In this document: in pieces, positions 47,906 through 57,296 of the stretch | How the letters are laid out: every line of letters starts with the position of its first letter | How positions within the stretch are numbered: position 1 is the first letter of the stretch | NCBI GenBank assembly: GCA_002499445.1 | Contig: DALS01000012.1 | Location: 6,467 to 70,466, forward strand | DNA: 64,000 bases | Reading direction: 5' to 3' | Source: Methanosarcina sp. UBA293 | GTDB lineage: Archaea; Halobacteriota; Methanosarcinia; Methanosarcinales; Methanosarcinaceae | Translations under genes and position numbers: made by a program | Notes under the pieces: generated by a model | The model's input: only the letters and a program-made list of their open reading frames with translations | Databases searched by the model: none | Told to the model about the DNA's origin: nothing

Positions 47906-49018
47906 ATGACTGGAAAAGAAATTTCAATCATCCATCCCCGCCCAAGTTCTATAGTTGCGGCTCTTTACACACTCAGAGACTTAAATGTTGATGTCGCTAT
48001 CCTGCATGGACCTCCTGGCTGCTCTTTTAAACACGCAAGACTGCTCGAAGAAGATGGCATACACGTCGTTACCACAGCCCTTGACGAAAGCGGTTTTGTT
48101 TTCGGAGGCCACGACAGGCTTGTAGAGCTGATTAACAAATCAGTGGAGCTTTTTAACCCTAAAGCTATCGGGGTTGTAGGAACCTGCGCCAGCATGATTA
48201 TTGGAGAAGAAATGCACGAAGCCGTGCTTGAAGCAAATCCTGATGTTCCTGTGCTCGAAGTTGAGGTGCATGCAGGTTATCATAATAATACAAAAGGAGT
48301 ACTCTTTGCTCTAGAATCCGCACTCGATGCAGGGATTATTGACCATAAAGAATTCGAGCGTCAGGAATATCTTCTTAAAAAAGCCACAGATGTGGAAAAG
48401 AAGTTTGGAGCTGCAAGCAAAGAATATCTTGCTCCTTCCCGAGGAGATGTCAAATACAAAGTCGCAAAACGTGTGCTTCAACTCCTCAAGGAAGGCAAAA
48501 AGGGGCTTGTCATTATGAATGCCAAAAAAGAGACTGGCTATATGTTTGCAGATATCACCCTTGCAGTCAATGAGGTTGCAGCAGCTCTTGGGAAAAAGGA
48601 AAACCTTATCAACATGGCAAATATCGACCCCAGCCTCGGGCTCCCGAGAGTAAGGCAGCATGCCGAATATATAATGAGAGACCTAAAAGCACATGGGGTT
48701 GAGATGCATGAAATCATTGGCGGTATGGACGAGTATCCGGTTGCAGGGGAAATGGTCAGCGAATTGATAAAGGAAAAATACAGCGATTTCGATTTTGCGG
48801 TTATTACGGGTGTTCCGCATGCAATCCCTATGGAACACATAAGGAACATGGAGCTGATTTCGGTTACTAACGGCCCAAGGCAGGTCCTGCCCTTAAAGGA
48901 ATTGGGGCATGAGCATGTGCTGGTTGAAATCGACCTTCATCCGAAGACACTGGGAGTCAGTGAGATTGTTGAATCCGAGTTTGGGGCTACTTTAAGGGAA
49001 GTTGCAAAGGAAACCTGA
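47906..49018 (+). CDS. cfbD: Ni-sirohydrochlorin a,c-diamide reductive cyclase subunit CfbD
   Basis: A 370-residue NifD/NifK-like protein. With CfbC it carries out the six-electron reduction and ring formation giving seco-F430. GPPGCSFKH (Cys39) and GTCASMI (about Cys93) give cluster ligands typical of this nitrogenase-like group, which is much shorter than NifD. AGAGGC precedes the ATG. Confidence 0.95.
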   Translation: MTGKEISIIHPRPSSIVAALYTLRDLNVDVAILHGPPGCSFKHARLLEEDGIHVVTTALDESGFVFGGHDRLVELINKSVELFNPKAIGVVGTCASMIIGEEMHEAVLEANPDVPVLEVEVHAGYHNNTKGVLFALESALDAGIIDHKEFERQEYLLKKATDVEKKFGAASKEYLAPSRGDVKYKVAKRVLQLLKEGKKGLVIMNAKKETGYMFADITLAVNEVAAALGKKENLINMANIDPSLGLPRVRQHAEYIMRDLKAHGVEMHEIIGGMDEYPVAGEMVSELIKEKYSDFDFAVITGVPHAIPMEHIRNMELISVTNGPRQVLPLKELGHEHVLVEIDLHPKTLGVSEIVESEFGATLREVAKET

Positions 49019-49087
49019 GCGAGAATAGTCAGGATAAAAAGAAGAAACGGAATAAAAGAAAAGCCAGGATAATCAGGAGGTACATCC

Positions 49088-49885
49088 TTGAAAAAACAAA
49101 AAATCATAGCGATCTACGGGAAAGGTGGCATAGGCAAATCAAGTACGGCTTCAAATGTTGCTGCTGCCTGTGCTGAGGCGGGAAAAAAGGTCATGATTAT
49201 AGGCTGTGATCCTAAAAGTGACTCATCAATCACCCTGTTTGGAGGCAGGAGGATTCCAACCATTCTTGACCTCCTGCGGGATGGTGTGAATATAAACGAA
49301 GAAGATGTGGTCTTTGAAGGATTTGCAGGAGTCAAGTGTGTGGAAGCAGGCGGTCCTGAACCCGGTATAGGATGTGCAGGGCGAGGGATTATTGTTTCCA
49401 TCCAGAAACTGAAAAGCATTTCAGGAGATCTCTTAAAAGAGCAGGACCTGATAATTTACGATGTGCCAGGAGACATCGTCTGCGGTGGCTTCGTTGCCCC
49501 TGTCAGGAAAGGCTTTGTAAATGAAGCTTATGTCCTGACTTCAGGAGAGTATATGCCCCTTTATGCAGCAAATAATATCTGCAAGGGTCTCTCCAAGATA
49601 GGAATGCCACTCAGTGGGATAATCTGTAATTCCAGAAACGCGAGCAGGGAAGAGGAAATCGTTACGAAGTTTGCTGAGGAGATAGGCAGCCAGCTTATGG
49701 CTTTTATCCCTAAGAGGCAGGTAGTTCAGGATTGTGAAAGGGAAGGTTATTCTGTAATGGAAAAAGCACCTGAATCTGATATTGCAGATATCTACCGCAA
49801 GCTTGGAAAAGCAATTCTTGAGAATAATAACAAAGTTACGTCTGGCTCCCTGAGCGACGAGCGGTTGAGAGAATTGACAAACTAA
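49088..49885 (+). CDS. cfbC: Ni-sirohydrochlorin a,c-diamide reductive cyclase ATPase CfbC
   Basis: A 265-residue NifH-like iron protein. The P-loop GKGGIGKSST is at 11-20, and two cysteines (GIGCAGRG, about 97; DIVCGGF, about 131) bridge a [4Fe-4S] cluster across a homodimer. It delivers electrons to CfbD with ATP hydrolysis. It starts at TTG after an ideal CAGGAGGT site. Confidence 0.96.
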   Translation: MKKQKIIAIYGKGGIGKSSTASNVAAACAEAGKKVMIIGCDPKSDSSITLFGGRRIPTILDLLRDGVNINEEDVVFEGFAGVKCVEAGGPEPGIGCAGRGIIVSIQKLKSISGDLLKEQDLIIYDVPGDIVCGGFVAPVRKGFVNEAYVLTSGEYMPLYAANNICKGLSKIGMPLSGIICNSRNASREEEIVTKFAEEIGSQLMAFIPKRQVVQDCEREGYSVMEKAPESDIADIYRKLGKAILENNNKVTSGSLSDERLRELTN

Positions 49886-49910
49886 GACGGAAAATTCAGG
49901 GGTATTAAAA

Positions 49911-51395
49911 ATGCCTGATGGCAAGCAATCCATAGGGAATATTCCCAGAGTTCTCATTTCCGCAGACCGCTCCTCTTCAGGCAAGACAACAATCTCGTTG
50001 GGCCTCATGGCTGCTCTTGTTTCAAGAGGATATAAAGTCCAGCCTTTCAAGGTCGCTCTGGATTATATCGACCCGAGTTACCATACTGAAATAACTGGCA
50101 GGTTTTGCCGGAACCTTGACGGCTACCTTATGGATGAGAACGAGATTCTGGATGTCTATACTCATGCCTGCGAGATCGGCGATAAGGCTGATATTGCAAT
50201 TATCGAAGGAGTTCGTGGGCTTTACGAAGGTTTTGAAAGCTTAAGCGACCTTGGAAGCACTGCCCAGATCGCAAAGATTCTCAATTGTCCTGTAATCTTT
50301 GTGATCAATGCCCGGAGTATTACTCGTTCGAGTGCTGCCCTTGTCAACGGATACAAAAATTTTGATCCAGATGTGGAAATTGCAGGAGTTATCCTTAACA
50401 ACATAGGAAGCCGCCGTCATGCCGAAAAAGCAAAAGAGGCAATCGAGTTTTATACAGGCGTGCCGGTTATAGGAATTGTTCCAAGAGATCCCTCAATGCA
50501 AATTTCCATGCGCCATCTCGGGCTTATACCAGCTCTCGAAGGTCGAAGGCGGTTTGGGGACGGAGATTTTGAAGCTCGTCTTCACGGCATTGAAGAAATC
50601 ATCAATAAAGGAATTGATATTGATAGCTTCCTTAAAATCGCAAGCAGTGCAAAGCCACTGAAATCTCCTGAAAATAACGTTTTTTCCCCAGTTCCTAACG
50701 CTGGAGTATCCAGACCAAAGATAGGTATCGCCCTGGATGAGGCTTTCAACTTCTATTACCGCGATAACATTGATCTTCTGAAACTTGCAGGCGCAGAAAT
50801 TGTTTATTTCAGCCCTGTTAGAGATGCCGTGCTTCCTGAGGTTGACGGGCTCTATATCGGAGGCGGTTATCCCGAACTCTTTGCAGCCGATCTTGAAGCT
50901 AACGAGTCCATGCGCCAGGATATCAAAAAGTCTTCTGCTGGAGGCATGCCTATTTATGCTGAATGTGGGGGGCTTATGTACCTTACAGAAAAAATAAGTA
51001 CAGGCGCTCCAGGAAAAGGCACCTATCACGATGCCTCAATGCCGGAATCCACGTATTCAATGGTCGGAGCGCTCCCAGGACATACCATTATGGGACAAAC
51101 AAGAGTGATCAGCTATAATATCGGAACCCTTACTAAGGACTGCCCTATCGGGAAAAAAGGCAACAGCTTCAAGGGACATGAATTCCATCACTCTGAAATA
51201 AAGGAAATTCCTGAGGACGCTGAATTTGCAATAACCCTATCAAGGGGAACAGGTATAAAGAACAATAAGGACGGGCTTATTTCTGGAAATACCCTTGGCT
51301 CTTATGCCCACCTGCATGGGGTTGCGTACAGGGAGCTTGCAGGCTCACTTGTGGAAGCTGCAAGGAAGTTTCGGGAATCCAGGCTTCTTTCGTGA
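49911..51395 (+). CDS. cfbB: Ni-sirohydrochlorin a,c-diamide synthase CfbB
   Basis: A 494-residue CbiA-like amidase. The N-terminal ATP domain has SADRSSSGKTTISLGL; the C-terminal glutamine amidotransferase domain has YAECGGLMYL with the nucleophile Cys, and HEFHHSE. It amidates the a and c side chains of Ni-sirohydrochlorin. 25 nt after cfbC, same operon. Confidence 0.95.
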   Translation: MPDGKQSIGNIPRVLISADRSSSGKTTISLGLMAALVSRGYKVQPFKVALDYIDPSYHTEITGRFCRNLDGYLMDENEILDVYTHACEIGDKADIAIIEGVRGLYEGFESLSDLGSTAQIAKILNCPVIFVINARSITRSSAALVNGYKNFDPDVEIAGVILNNIGSRRHAEKAKEAIEFYTGVPVIGIVPRDPSMQISMRHLGLIPALEGRRRFGDGDFEARLHGIEEIINKGIDIDSFLKIASSAKPLKSPENNVFSPVPNAGVSRPKIGIALDEAFNFYYRDNIDLLKLAGAEIVYFSPVRDAVLPEVDGLYIGGGYPELFAADLEANESMRQDIKKSSAGGMPIYAECGGLMYLTEKISTGAPGKGTYHDASMPESTYSMVGALPGHTIMGQTRVISYNIGTLTKDCPIGKKGNSFKGHEFHHSEIKEIPEDAEFAITLSRGTGIKNNKDGLISGNTLGSYAHLHGVAYRELAGSLVEAARKFRESRLLS

Positions 51396-51703
51396 TGTGT
51401 GGAATTCTTCCGTAATATTTGTAGATTTCTCTTGATTCTTGCAGTCCCTTCTATAGCGTGAGAATATGCTTTCATCTCTAAGCCTTTGCAGGTCGAAAAA
51501 GCAATATTATATTAAATTAGATTATAATAGGTTAGGTTACAACAAACTGAATTATGAAAAACTGGATTATAACGATTGTATGATGAAAATCTGAATTAAT
51601 ATAGTTACTTTTAAATCTGAATAAAGATGGATTACGCTATAACAAATTAGATTAAAATAAGCCAGGCGGTAATTTACTTATTTTTATTTCATTTTCTTTT
51701 CAG
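51396..51703. other. AT-rich spacer before endA
   Basis: About 310 bases with degenerate AACTGAATTAT/AATTAGATTATA repeats (51515-51650). It holds the endA promoter; no gene seen. Confidence 0.45.
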
Positions 51704-51712
51704 GTGAATCTA

Positions 51713-52765
51713 TTGAAAACACAACTTAAAGGAGACCGGGTCCTTGCCGGAAAGGAAGCGGTAGCCGAACTTTACAAAACTGGTTATTTCGGACGCCCTA
51801 AAGGCAATGGGCTCGAACTCTCGCTTGTAGAAGCTGCTTTCCTTCTGTCCAGAGGGAAGCTAGAGATCGAACTCGATGGTACACTGCTTGATTTCAGAAC
51901 TTTTTTCGAACAGGCTTCTTTGAAGCAGCCAAATTTTGAGCTGAAATACATCGTTTATAAGGACCTTAAAGAGAGGGGGTATTATGTCCAGCCGTCAGCT
52001 GTGGATTTCCGGGTTTATCCCAGAGGCAGCCACCCAGGCAAGAGTGCGGCAAATCTTTTTGTCCATGTCCAGTCTGAAAGGCAGCTCCTTCCTGTAAAAT
52101 TTCTGCAGGAAGCAGTAGTCTCGGCAGAGAATGTACGCAAGCAGTTTATCCTTGCTGTGGTGGATGGGGAAAGTGATCTTACTTTTTATGAGGTTAAAAC
52201 TGCGGTTCCAGAAGGAGATATGCCTGAGCCATATCCCACTGTCAAAACCGATGCCACATTCCTAGAAGATAGAGTAATAGTCTGGGATGCTAAGGCTTCG
52301 GAAACTCTCTATGCCAGAGGCTTTTACGGGAAAATGCTGGATTCTGAAAGGCTGCAGCTCTCCCTGGTAGAATCCCTTTACCTTTTTTCAAATGGTGTGA
52401 TAACAGTTCGAGACAGGAATGGTAAGGTCTTTTCGTTCGATGAGTTTATCGAGAAAGCCTCGGAAATTGAGAGCTCTTTCCTTAGAAAGTACAGTGGATA
52501 TAAAAACCTCAGGGATTCAGGACATGTAGTCAAAACCGGTTTTAAATTCGGGACGAATTTCAGAGTATACCGAAAAGTCGAGTCTATAGAAAAAATTCCG
52601 CATTCAGAATATCTTGTAAACGTTATTCCTGCGGATTTCGAGTTCATGCTTTCGATTATTTCCGGAGTAGTCAGGCTTGCAAACAGCGTGCGTAAGACAA
52701 TGCTTTTTGCAATCGAAAAAGGAGAGGAGATCGAATACCTGGACATCAGCCGAACGAAAATGTGA
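51713..52765 (+). CDS. endA: tRNA-splicing endonuclease, fused two-repeat type
   Basis: Cuts bulge-helix-bulge introns from tRNA. The 350 residues hold two tandem EndA repeats. The C-terminal repeat keeps the catalytic Tyr-His-Lys set (NFRVYRK, HSEYLVN, VRLANSVRKT), while in the N-terminal repeat the His site is replaced (SHPGKSAANLF), making it a structural half, as in alpha2 enzymes such as that of Archaeoglobus. TTG at 51713 has AGGTGA 5 nt upstream and is preferred to the GTG at 51704. Confidence 0.95.
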   Translation: MKTQLKGDRVLAGKEAVAELYKTGYFGRPKGNGLELSLVEAAFLLSRGKLEIELDGTLLDFRTFFEQASLKQPNFELKYIVYKDLKERGYYVQPSAVDFRVYPRGSHPGKSAANLFVHVQSERQLLPVKFLQEAVVSAENVRKQFILAVVDGESDLTFYEVKTAVPEGDMPEPYPTVKTDATFLEDRVIVWDAKASETLYARGFYGKMLDSERLQLSLVESLYLFSNGVITVRDRNGKVFSFDEFIEKASEIESSFLRKYSGYKNLRDSGHVVKTGFKFGTNFRVYRKVESIEKIPHSEYLVNVIPADFEFMLSIISGVVRLANSVRKTMLFAIEKGEEIEYLDISRTKM

Positions 52766-52872
52766 TATTTGATCTAATACTCTGATCTGATATCTGGAGG
52801 GGATTTTTTCCCTGATGTTAAAGTTCCTTAGAGTTAATGAAAATCAATCTTCAGCCGAGGGCGGAGTATAAT

Positions 52873-53268
52873 ATGTGGGATATTATTGCAGTAGACATCT
52901 CTGGCAGGCACAGGATTAAAGGAGGTTATTACATGGTATGTGCAGCAGCAGCGCTTACAGTCTCGGCTAGCTATATCGAAAAGGTCAAGCAGATTAAAAT
53001 TCTTCCCCTCTGGCTAAAAAGAGCTCCTAGCTTGTTGGATATCGTACAGCTAATTGAAGACACGGCTGATCAGCTTTCCTTTGAGGGTACGATTGTGGCA
53101 GAAAAGGGAGATATGTATAATAAACCCAGTTGGATGACTGAAAGTATGTTTTCCAGGGCTTTCAAGTATCAGGAGTCCATTGCCGAGAGACGGTCGATTG
53201 AACTCGTGCACCACATCTCCCTGAGCGCCCGCAATTTACTGATAAACGAACTTCAAATCGAGGCATGA
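52873..53268 (+). CDS. DUF2209 family protein
   Basis: A 131-residue archaeal protein with WDIIAVDISGRHRIKGGYYMV, an RNase H-like opening strand pair, and conserved RSIELVHHISLSARNL. Function unknown. ATG 52873 with GCGGAG before it is chosen over ATG 52837. Its stop overlaps the hflX start by 4 nt. Confidence 0.88.
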   Translation: MWDIIAVDISGRHRIKGGYYMVCAAAALTVSASYIEKVKQIKILPLWLKRAPSLLDIVQLIEDTADQLSFEGTIVAEKGDMYNKPSWMTESMFSRAFKYQESIAERRSIELVHHISLSARNLLINELQIEA

Positions 53269-54554
53269 AAATTTTAGCAGAACAAAAATCCAGTAACGAA
53301 AATAGGGTAATTCTTGTTAAAAGAACCATTCCCAATTCGGACCTTGAACGTGAGGAATACCTCTTTCAGGAACTTAGAGAGCTTGTAAAAGCAGCAGGTT
53401 ATCTGCCTGTCGGCGAACTTAAGCAAACTAGGTATCCAGACTCAAAGTACCAGCTTGGCAGGGGAAAGATCGAGGAACTTGCTGAACTTGTTAGGGATAC
53501 AGGTGCAGACAAAGTAATTTTCTATAATAGGCTTTCTACGACTCAGCTTTTCAATATCTCAGAAGTCTGTAAATGTCAGGTTATTGATAAATTCCAGCTT
53601 ATCCTTGAGATCTTTGCAAAGAGAGCAACTACCCACCGCTCAAAACTCCAGGTCGAACTGGCAAAATTGAGATACGAGGTGCCGAGGGCAAGGGCAGTTG
53701 TTTCTCTCCTTAAAAAGGAGGAAAGACCCGGGTTCATGGGACTTGGAGACTATGAGGACTCTTATGAACAGGACCTGAAGAAGAGAATCGTGAGAATTGA
53801 GAGTGAACTTGGATCTGCAGAAAAAGACGACGAGTCCCTGCGGGACTTAAGGCACAGGAGAGGCTTTTCCTTGATTTCCCTTGCAGGATATACAAATGCT
53901 GGAAAAAGTACGCTTTTCAATGCTATTGTAGATGAAAGTGTTGAGACAAAAGATATGCTTTTTACAACACTTATTCCCATGACCCGAGCTCTGGACCTTG
54001 GAGGACGAAAAGCTCTTTTGACCGACACCGTGGGATTTATAGAGGATCTTCCTCACTGGCTAGTTGATGCCTTCAAGTCCACCCTGGATGAGATTTTTCT
54101 CTCGGATCTTATACTCCTGGTTGTGGATGTAAGCGAAAAGCCTGAGATGATTCTGCAGAAACTTTCAACAGCTCACGATACTCTCTGGGACAGGATTCAG
54201 GGAGTTCCTATTGTTACTGTGTTTAACAAGGCTGATCTGGTTGATGAATCCGAACTTGACGGTATTCTGGAAAAAATAGGCTATATGGCCCCGAATCCTG
54301 TATTTATTTCTGCAAAAGAAGGTACAGGCATGGCTGCGCTAAAAGTCGAGATATTAAAGCACCTACCTCCTTGGTGTTTTTGCTCTCTTTCTCTTCCGAA
54401 TTCAGAAAAAGGTATGTCGGTTCTCTCTTGGCTTTATGAAGAAGGAGTCGTACACAGGGTTGAATTTAAGGAACGGATCCTTGTGGATTATGAAGCAAGG
54501 GCAGAGATAATTAACAGGGCGCATGCTCTACTTGAGCCTCAGCAGCAAACCTGA
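53265..54554 (+). CDS. hflX: ribosome-associated GTPase HflX
   Basis: A 429-residue HflX. The N-terminal domain has RYPDSKYQLGRGK and HRSKLQVELAKLRYE, then a glycine loop and coiled coil, then the G domain with GYTNAGKST (about 208), DTVGFI and NKAD. HflX binds the ribosome and helps split stalled ones. ATGA overlap with DUF2209 suggests coupling. Confidence 0.94.
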   Translation: MKILAEQKSSNENRVILVKRTIPNSDLEREEYLFQELRELVKAAGYLPVGELKQTRYPDSKYQLGRGKIEELAELVRDTGADKVIFYNRLSTTQLFNISEVCKCQVIDKFQLILEIFAKRATTHRSKLQVELAKLRYEVPRARAVVSLLKKEERPGFMGLGDYEDSYEQDLKKRIVRIESELGSAEKDDESLRDLRHRRGFSLISLAGYTNAGKSTLFNAIVDESVETKDMLFTTLIPMTRALDLGGRKALLTDTVGFIEDLPHWLVDAFKSTLDEIFLSDLILLVVDVSEKPEMILQKLSTAHDTLWDRIQGVPIVTVFNKADLVDESELDGILEKIGYMAPNPVFISAKEGTGMAALKVEILKHLPPWCFCSLSLPNSEKGMSVLSWLYEEGVVHRVEFKERILVDYEARAEIINRAHALLEPQQQT

Positions 54555-54640
54555 GAACACCTGGCTCACTCCCAGGCCCATTCTTCCTTCTTAGAGAGGT
54601 TTTACGTGGTTCAAAAACGTTCGTATGGTTACGAAAGATA

Positions 54641-54648
54641 TTTATATC
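54641..54648 (+). promoter_or_regulatory. TATA box of the putative small RNA
   Basis: TTTATATC with an A-rich element just upstream. Start at 25-27 nt downstream would fall at about 54668, the first base of the outer stem. Confidence 0.5.
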
Positions 54649-54667
54649 TAAATGTTGTTTGTATGTA

Positions 54668-54760
54668 TGCGAACGGGTGTCTACTGAAGACATCAGACCC
54701 TCCTAATATCCTAGACTATACCCTTGAAACCAAATTTTGCTATGTTTCTGCCCGTTCGCA
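54668..54760 (+). ncRNA. candidate structured small RNA
   Basis: The perfect 10-bp arms TGCGAACGGG (54668-54677) and CCCGTTCGCA (54751-54760) would close a 93-nt RNA. Inside are TGTCT/AGACA flanked by GGG/CCC, and GAAAC/GTTTC pairs. A TATA box 20-27 bp upstream and T-rich tracts right after (54771-54786) fit a free-standing transcript. It is not a tRNA: no T-loop GTTC in the right place. Known RNA families cannot be searched here. Confidence 0.4.
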
Positions 54761-54839
54761 ATTCCTCCTGTATTTTACCTTTTTTAGACTCAATTCTTTT
54801 CTAGCATGCGAAATATTGCCATGTTTTTACATCTCAAAA

Positions 54840-54847
54840 TTTATATA
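54840..54847 (+). promoter_or_regulatory. TATA box of the PHP gene, leaderless transcript predicted
   Basis: TTTATATA lies about 30 nt before the ATG at 54874 and no ribosome site precedes that ATG, so the transcript probably begins at or within a few bases of the start codon. Confidence 0.6.
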
Positions 54848-54873
54848 AATTCACTCCTCATTCTCCTGTTAGC

Positions 54874-55548
54874 ATGAAATTCGATCTGCACGTACATTCC
54901 GAGCATTCAAAAGATAGCAACTCAAGCCACGATGACATTCTTGAAGCTGCATGTAAAAAGGGGCTGGATGGATTTGCTATCTGTGACCATGATACTATAG
55001 AAGGTGGGCTTGCCTGTGAAAAAAGAGCTCTGGAGCTTGGGTTTGAGCTTACCATCATTCCAGGGGTGGAGGTTACTTGTTCGAAAGGGCATATCCTGGT
55101 ACTCGGAGTGAGACAGAATATCGAGCCACTCCTCAGTCCGGAAGAGACTATCAAAAGAGCCCGAAAACTTGGAGGCACAGTTATTATCCCTCACCCCTTC
55201 AAGCGTAGTTCTCATGGGATCGGAAGTTTCGAAGGGCTTGATATTGATGCCGTTGAGGTATTCAATTCTCGCTGTCTTTTTAATAGCGCTAATCGAAAAG
55301 CCGCAACCGAAGCAGAGAGACTTGGTATCCCTGGCGTTTCAGGAAGTGATTCCCATATTCCTGAAATGGTAGGTCAGGCATATACTGAGATTGACGCGTT
55401 GGAAAATACCGTGGATGCTGTACTAGAAGCTATCAGGGAAGGAAAAGTATCCCCTGCGGGAAAAAACACGCCAACGCCCATTATCCTTAAACAGATGTCA
55501 GGCAGTGTCAGGCGAAGAATTAAGAAAAAACTGTTTCGTAAAGCCTGA
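54874..55548 (+). CDS. PHP-domain phosphoesterase
   Basis: A 224-residue PHP protein with DLHVHSEHS, CDHDTIEG, PHPFKR and GSDSH, the metal-binding set of the polymerase/histidinol phosphatase superfamily. Probably hydrolyses a small phosphoester; substrate unknown. The tail RRRIKKKLFRK is strongly basic. TATA placement predicts a leaderless message. Confidence 0.92.
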   Translation: MKFDLHVHSEHSKDSNSSHDDILEAACKKGLDGFAICDHDTIEGGLACEKRALELGFELTIIPGVEVTCSKGHILVLGVRQNIEPLLSPEETIKRARKLGGTVIIPHPFKRSSHGIGSFEGLDIDAVEVFNSRCLFNSANRKAATEAERLGIPGVSGSDSHIPEMVGQAYTEIDALENTVDAVLEAIREGKVSPAGKNTPTPIILKQMSGSVRRRIKKKLFRKA

Positions 55549-55631
55549 ATAACTCAAAATTAAACTCTGACATGGTCTGGAATTTAGCAGAACTACAATT
55601 TCTTTATGACTTATGTACGGTCAATCCTATT

Positions 55632-55723
55632 TTAGTTTAAAAACAATCTTAAAATTAATATCAGGAATATGAGAGATATTATTATGGTGAGTACAGTAGT
55701 ATTTCACTGACCCCTATCATCAT
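55632..55723 (-). pseudogene. degenerate second copy of small membrane protein
   Basis: This copy starts with ATGATG right after the intact gene's stop and reads MIGVSEILLYSP, then stops. Shifting frame recovers TIIISLIFLILILRLFLN, parallel to the intact copy's TIIFLILILTLLRK. A frameshifted tandem duplicate. Confidence 0.65.
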
Positions 55724-55724
55724 C

Positions 55725-55841
55725 TTAATCTCTTATTTTTTTGTTCTGTTTTATTTTTCGAAGTAATGTTAAAATTAATATTAGGAATATAATAGTTATT
55801 AATATTGCTAATGCAACTATTATCCCACTGACTCCTATCAT
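55725..55841 (-). CDS. small single-pass membrane protein, 38 aa
   Basis: ATG 55841 follows AGAGGACTTTAAG. The peptide MIGVSGIIVALAILITII goes on with a hydrophobic stretch and a basic tail LRKIKQNKKIRD, a typical single helix with positive inside end. A broken copy follows at 55632-55723. No family known to me. Confidence 0.6.
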   Translation of the reverse strand: MIGVSGIIVALAILITIIFLILILTLLRKIKQNKKIRD

Positions 55842-56284
55842 CTTAAAGTCCTCTTATCTACAAATCTGAATAAAATAATACTGTTTCTTACATACTATGT
55901 TCATCTAAAGATATATACTATCTCCACCATGGCAACATTTTAAAATAGTTCTCATGACTGTTCATTTTACGAGCTTAAGATGTAAAGTAATATTCATTTA
56001 AGATGTCTTTAATCCTCTATTATCATGCTTTCCTATAATTATTAATGATAAGGATAATTTATTCGATTTGTCTTATATATTTGCCAAATTTATTGATTAA
56101 CACACAAGAATGATTGAGGCTCAGGCTTACTAACCTAAAAACAAGGTCAACTTGATTTAAAAATTGAGAGAATTTAATAATATTCGATGTATGTTCATAT
56201 TATTAAATTTTAAAAAATAATTACTGTGGCAGTAGATGACTGCAACATCCACGTTAGATTAAATAAGAGATAGGAGGGTAAAGA
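55842..56284. other. AT-rich spacer
   Basis: About 440 bases between divergent small genes, with TATA-like elements (for example 56072-56080). No gene seen. Confidence 0.4.
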
Positions 56285-56617
56285 ATGGGAATACAATTAT
56301 CTGACAGAATAAAAAGGACACTGGGAGTCCTTCTATTAGTCCTCTTTGTATCTTCGCTGACTGCTTCATCTGTAAGCGCAGCTGTGTCTACAAAATATAC
56401 GGATAAAAACAATGATAGTTATGATCGCGGATATCGAGACGGATACTCTGAAGGATATAGTGCCGGGTTTATAGACGGTATAACAGGAAAAAGTCCACGC
56501 ATGTTTATCGCGATCTACTACGGGCCGGGTTCGGGATATAAGGGCGGGCACTTTAACGGATTTGTGTATGGATACAGTGTTGGATACGATTTAGGAAAGA
56601 AATTTTACGGCTTCTAA
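56285..56617 (+). CDS. small secreted Gly/Tyr-rich protein
   Basis: 110 residues with a signal peptide (basic start, hydrophobic helix about 13-26, SSVSA cleavage-like end). The mature part is made of GYRDGYSEGYSAGF and YGYSVGYDLGKK-type Gly-Tyr repeats, as in glycine-zipper or cell-surface proteins. AGGAGGGT precedes the ATG. Confidence 0.75.
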   Translation: MGIQLSDRIKRTLGVLLLVLFVSSLTASSVSAAVSTKYTDKNNDSYDRGYRDGYSEGYSAGFIDGITGKSPRMFIAIYYGPGSGYKGGHFNGFVYGYSVGYDLGKKFYGF

Positions 56618-56755
56618 TTCGGTAATCCAAACCTATTGTGAAAAAGGGATTTCTGACTTTGTTTTCCTTGAAAGAAAAGAACTTATCGCTTACGGTCATA
56701 TCCTTTTTATAAGCTCAAAACCTGTTTAACTGAATGTTTATTTGGGGGATAAACA

Positions 56756-57118
56756 ATGGCAGAAACAACCGATCAGGACAAGCCAATGATCTGGAAAGAA
56801 CTCGTACTGGGATTCGTTGTGGTTGAATCTTGTGTGTATCATTCGATTCGTACAATACCTATTGTGACTGCAAGCAGTGCAGAGGAAGCGCTTTTTACGG
56901 ATAATCTAACAAGGCTTACAAAACTGGAAGATGACGAAACTATAAAAGGAGTTCTTCCAGTTCCGTTTCCAACGTATGAGGTAACGGGAGCCATCCCGAC
57001 TGAAGGTGAAGAAATCAGCAAGGTCCTTCTTTTAGGATATGAGTATCCCGGGGTACAGGTTCCAAATTGGATAGAAATTCTTAAAAGAGAGATTGCAAAC
57101 TCGAGACAATGTGTGTAA
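56756..57118 (+). CDS. hypothetical protein, 120 aa
   Basis: A soluble mixed alpha/beta protein with GGGGGATAA as ribosome site. No family recognised. Codes PYEV-like segment FPTYEVTGAIP and ends near Cys. Not linked by context to a function. Confidence 0.65.
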   Translation: MAETTDQDKPMIWKELVLGFVVVESCVYHSIRTIPIVTASSAEEALFTDNLTRLTKLEDDETIKGVLPVPFPTYEVTGAIPTEGEEISKVLLLGYEYPGVQVPNWIEILKREIANSRQCV

Positions 57119-57296
57119 TAATGCGTGTGTAATAATGTATTTCTTAAAACTAATAAATATTAAGGGCAGGCAACAACACCGGCTGAAATGTCGCAGATAT
57201 GCCCTGAAGTAGTATTAAAGGAATTAATTAAAGAAATCAATTAAAGGAATAAACTAAAGAAATAAAATAAAGGAATAAATTAAAATAGCTGTTTCG
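57119..57296. other. A-rich spacer with near-repeats
   Basis: The GTGTGTAATAATG word occurs twice at 57109-57136 and AATTAAAGGAAT-type repeats fill 57217-57285. Convergent genes; no gene seen. Confidence 0.5.

Larger units (their letters stand above)
54555..54873. other. spacer with putative small RNA
   Basis: Between hflX and the PHP gene. A CCTGG/CCAGG hairpin follows the hflX stop. The rest is taken up by a TATA box, a structured stretch and T-rich ends, listed separately. Confidence 0.5.

Noticed and set aside
54668..54760. tRNA reading of the structured stretch
   Set aside because: No T-loop or anticodon stem of the right size; the outer stem is 10 bp.
54606..54848. 80-codon frame across the hflX-PHP spacer
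   Set aside because: It crosses the TATA box and the inverted repeat proposed as an RNA, has no ribosome site and no motif.
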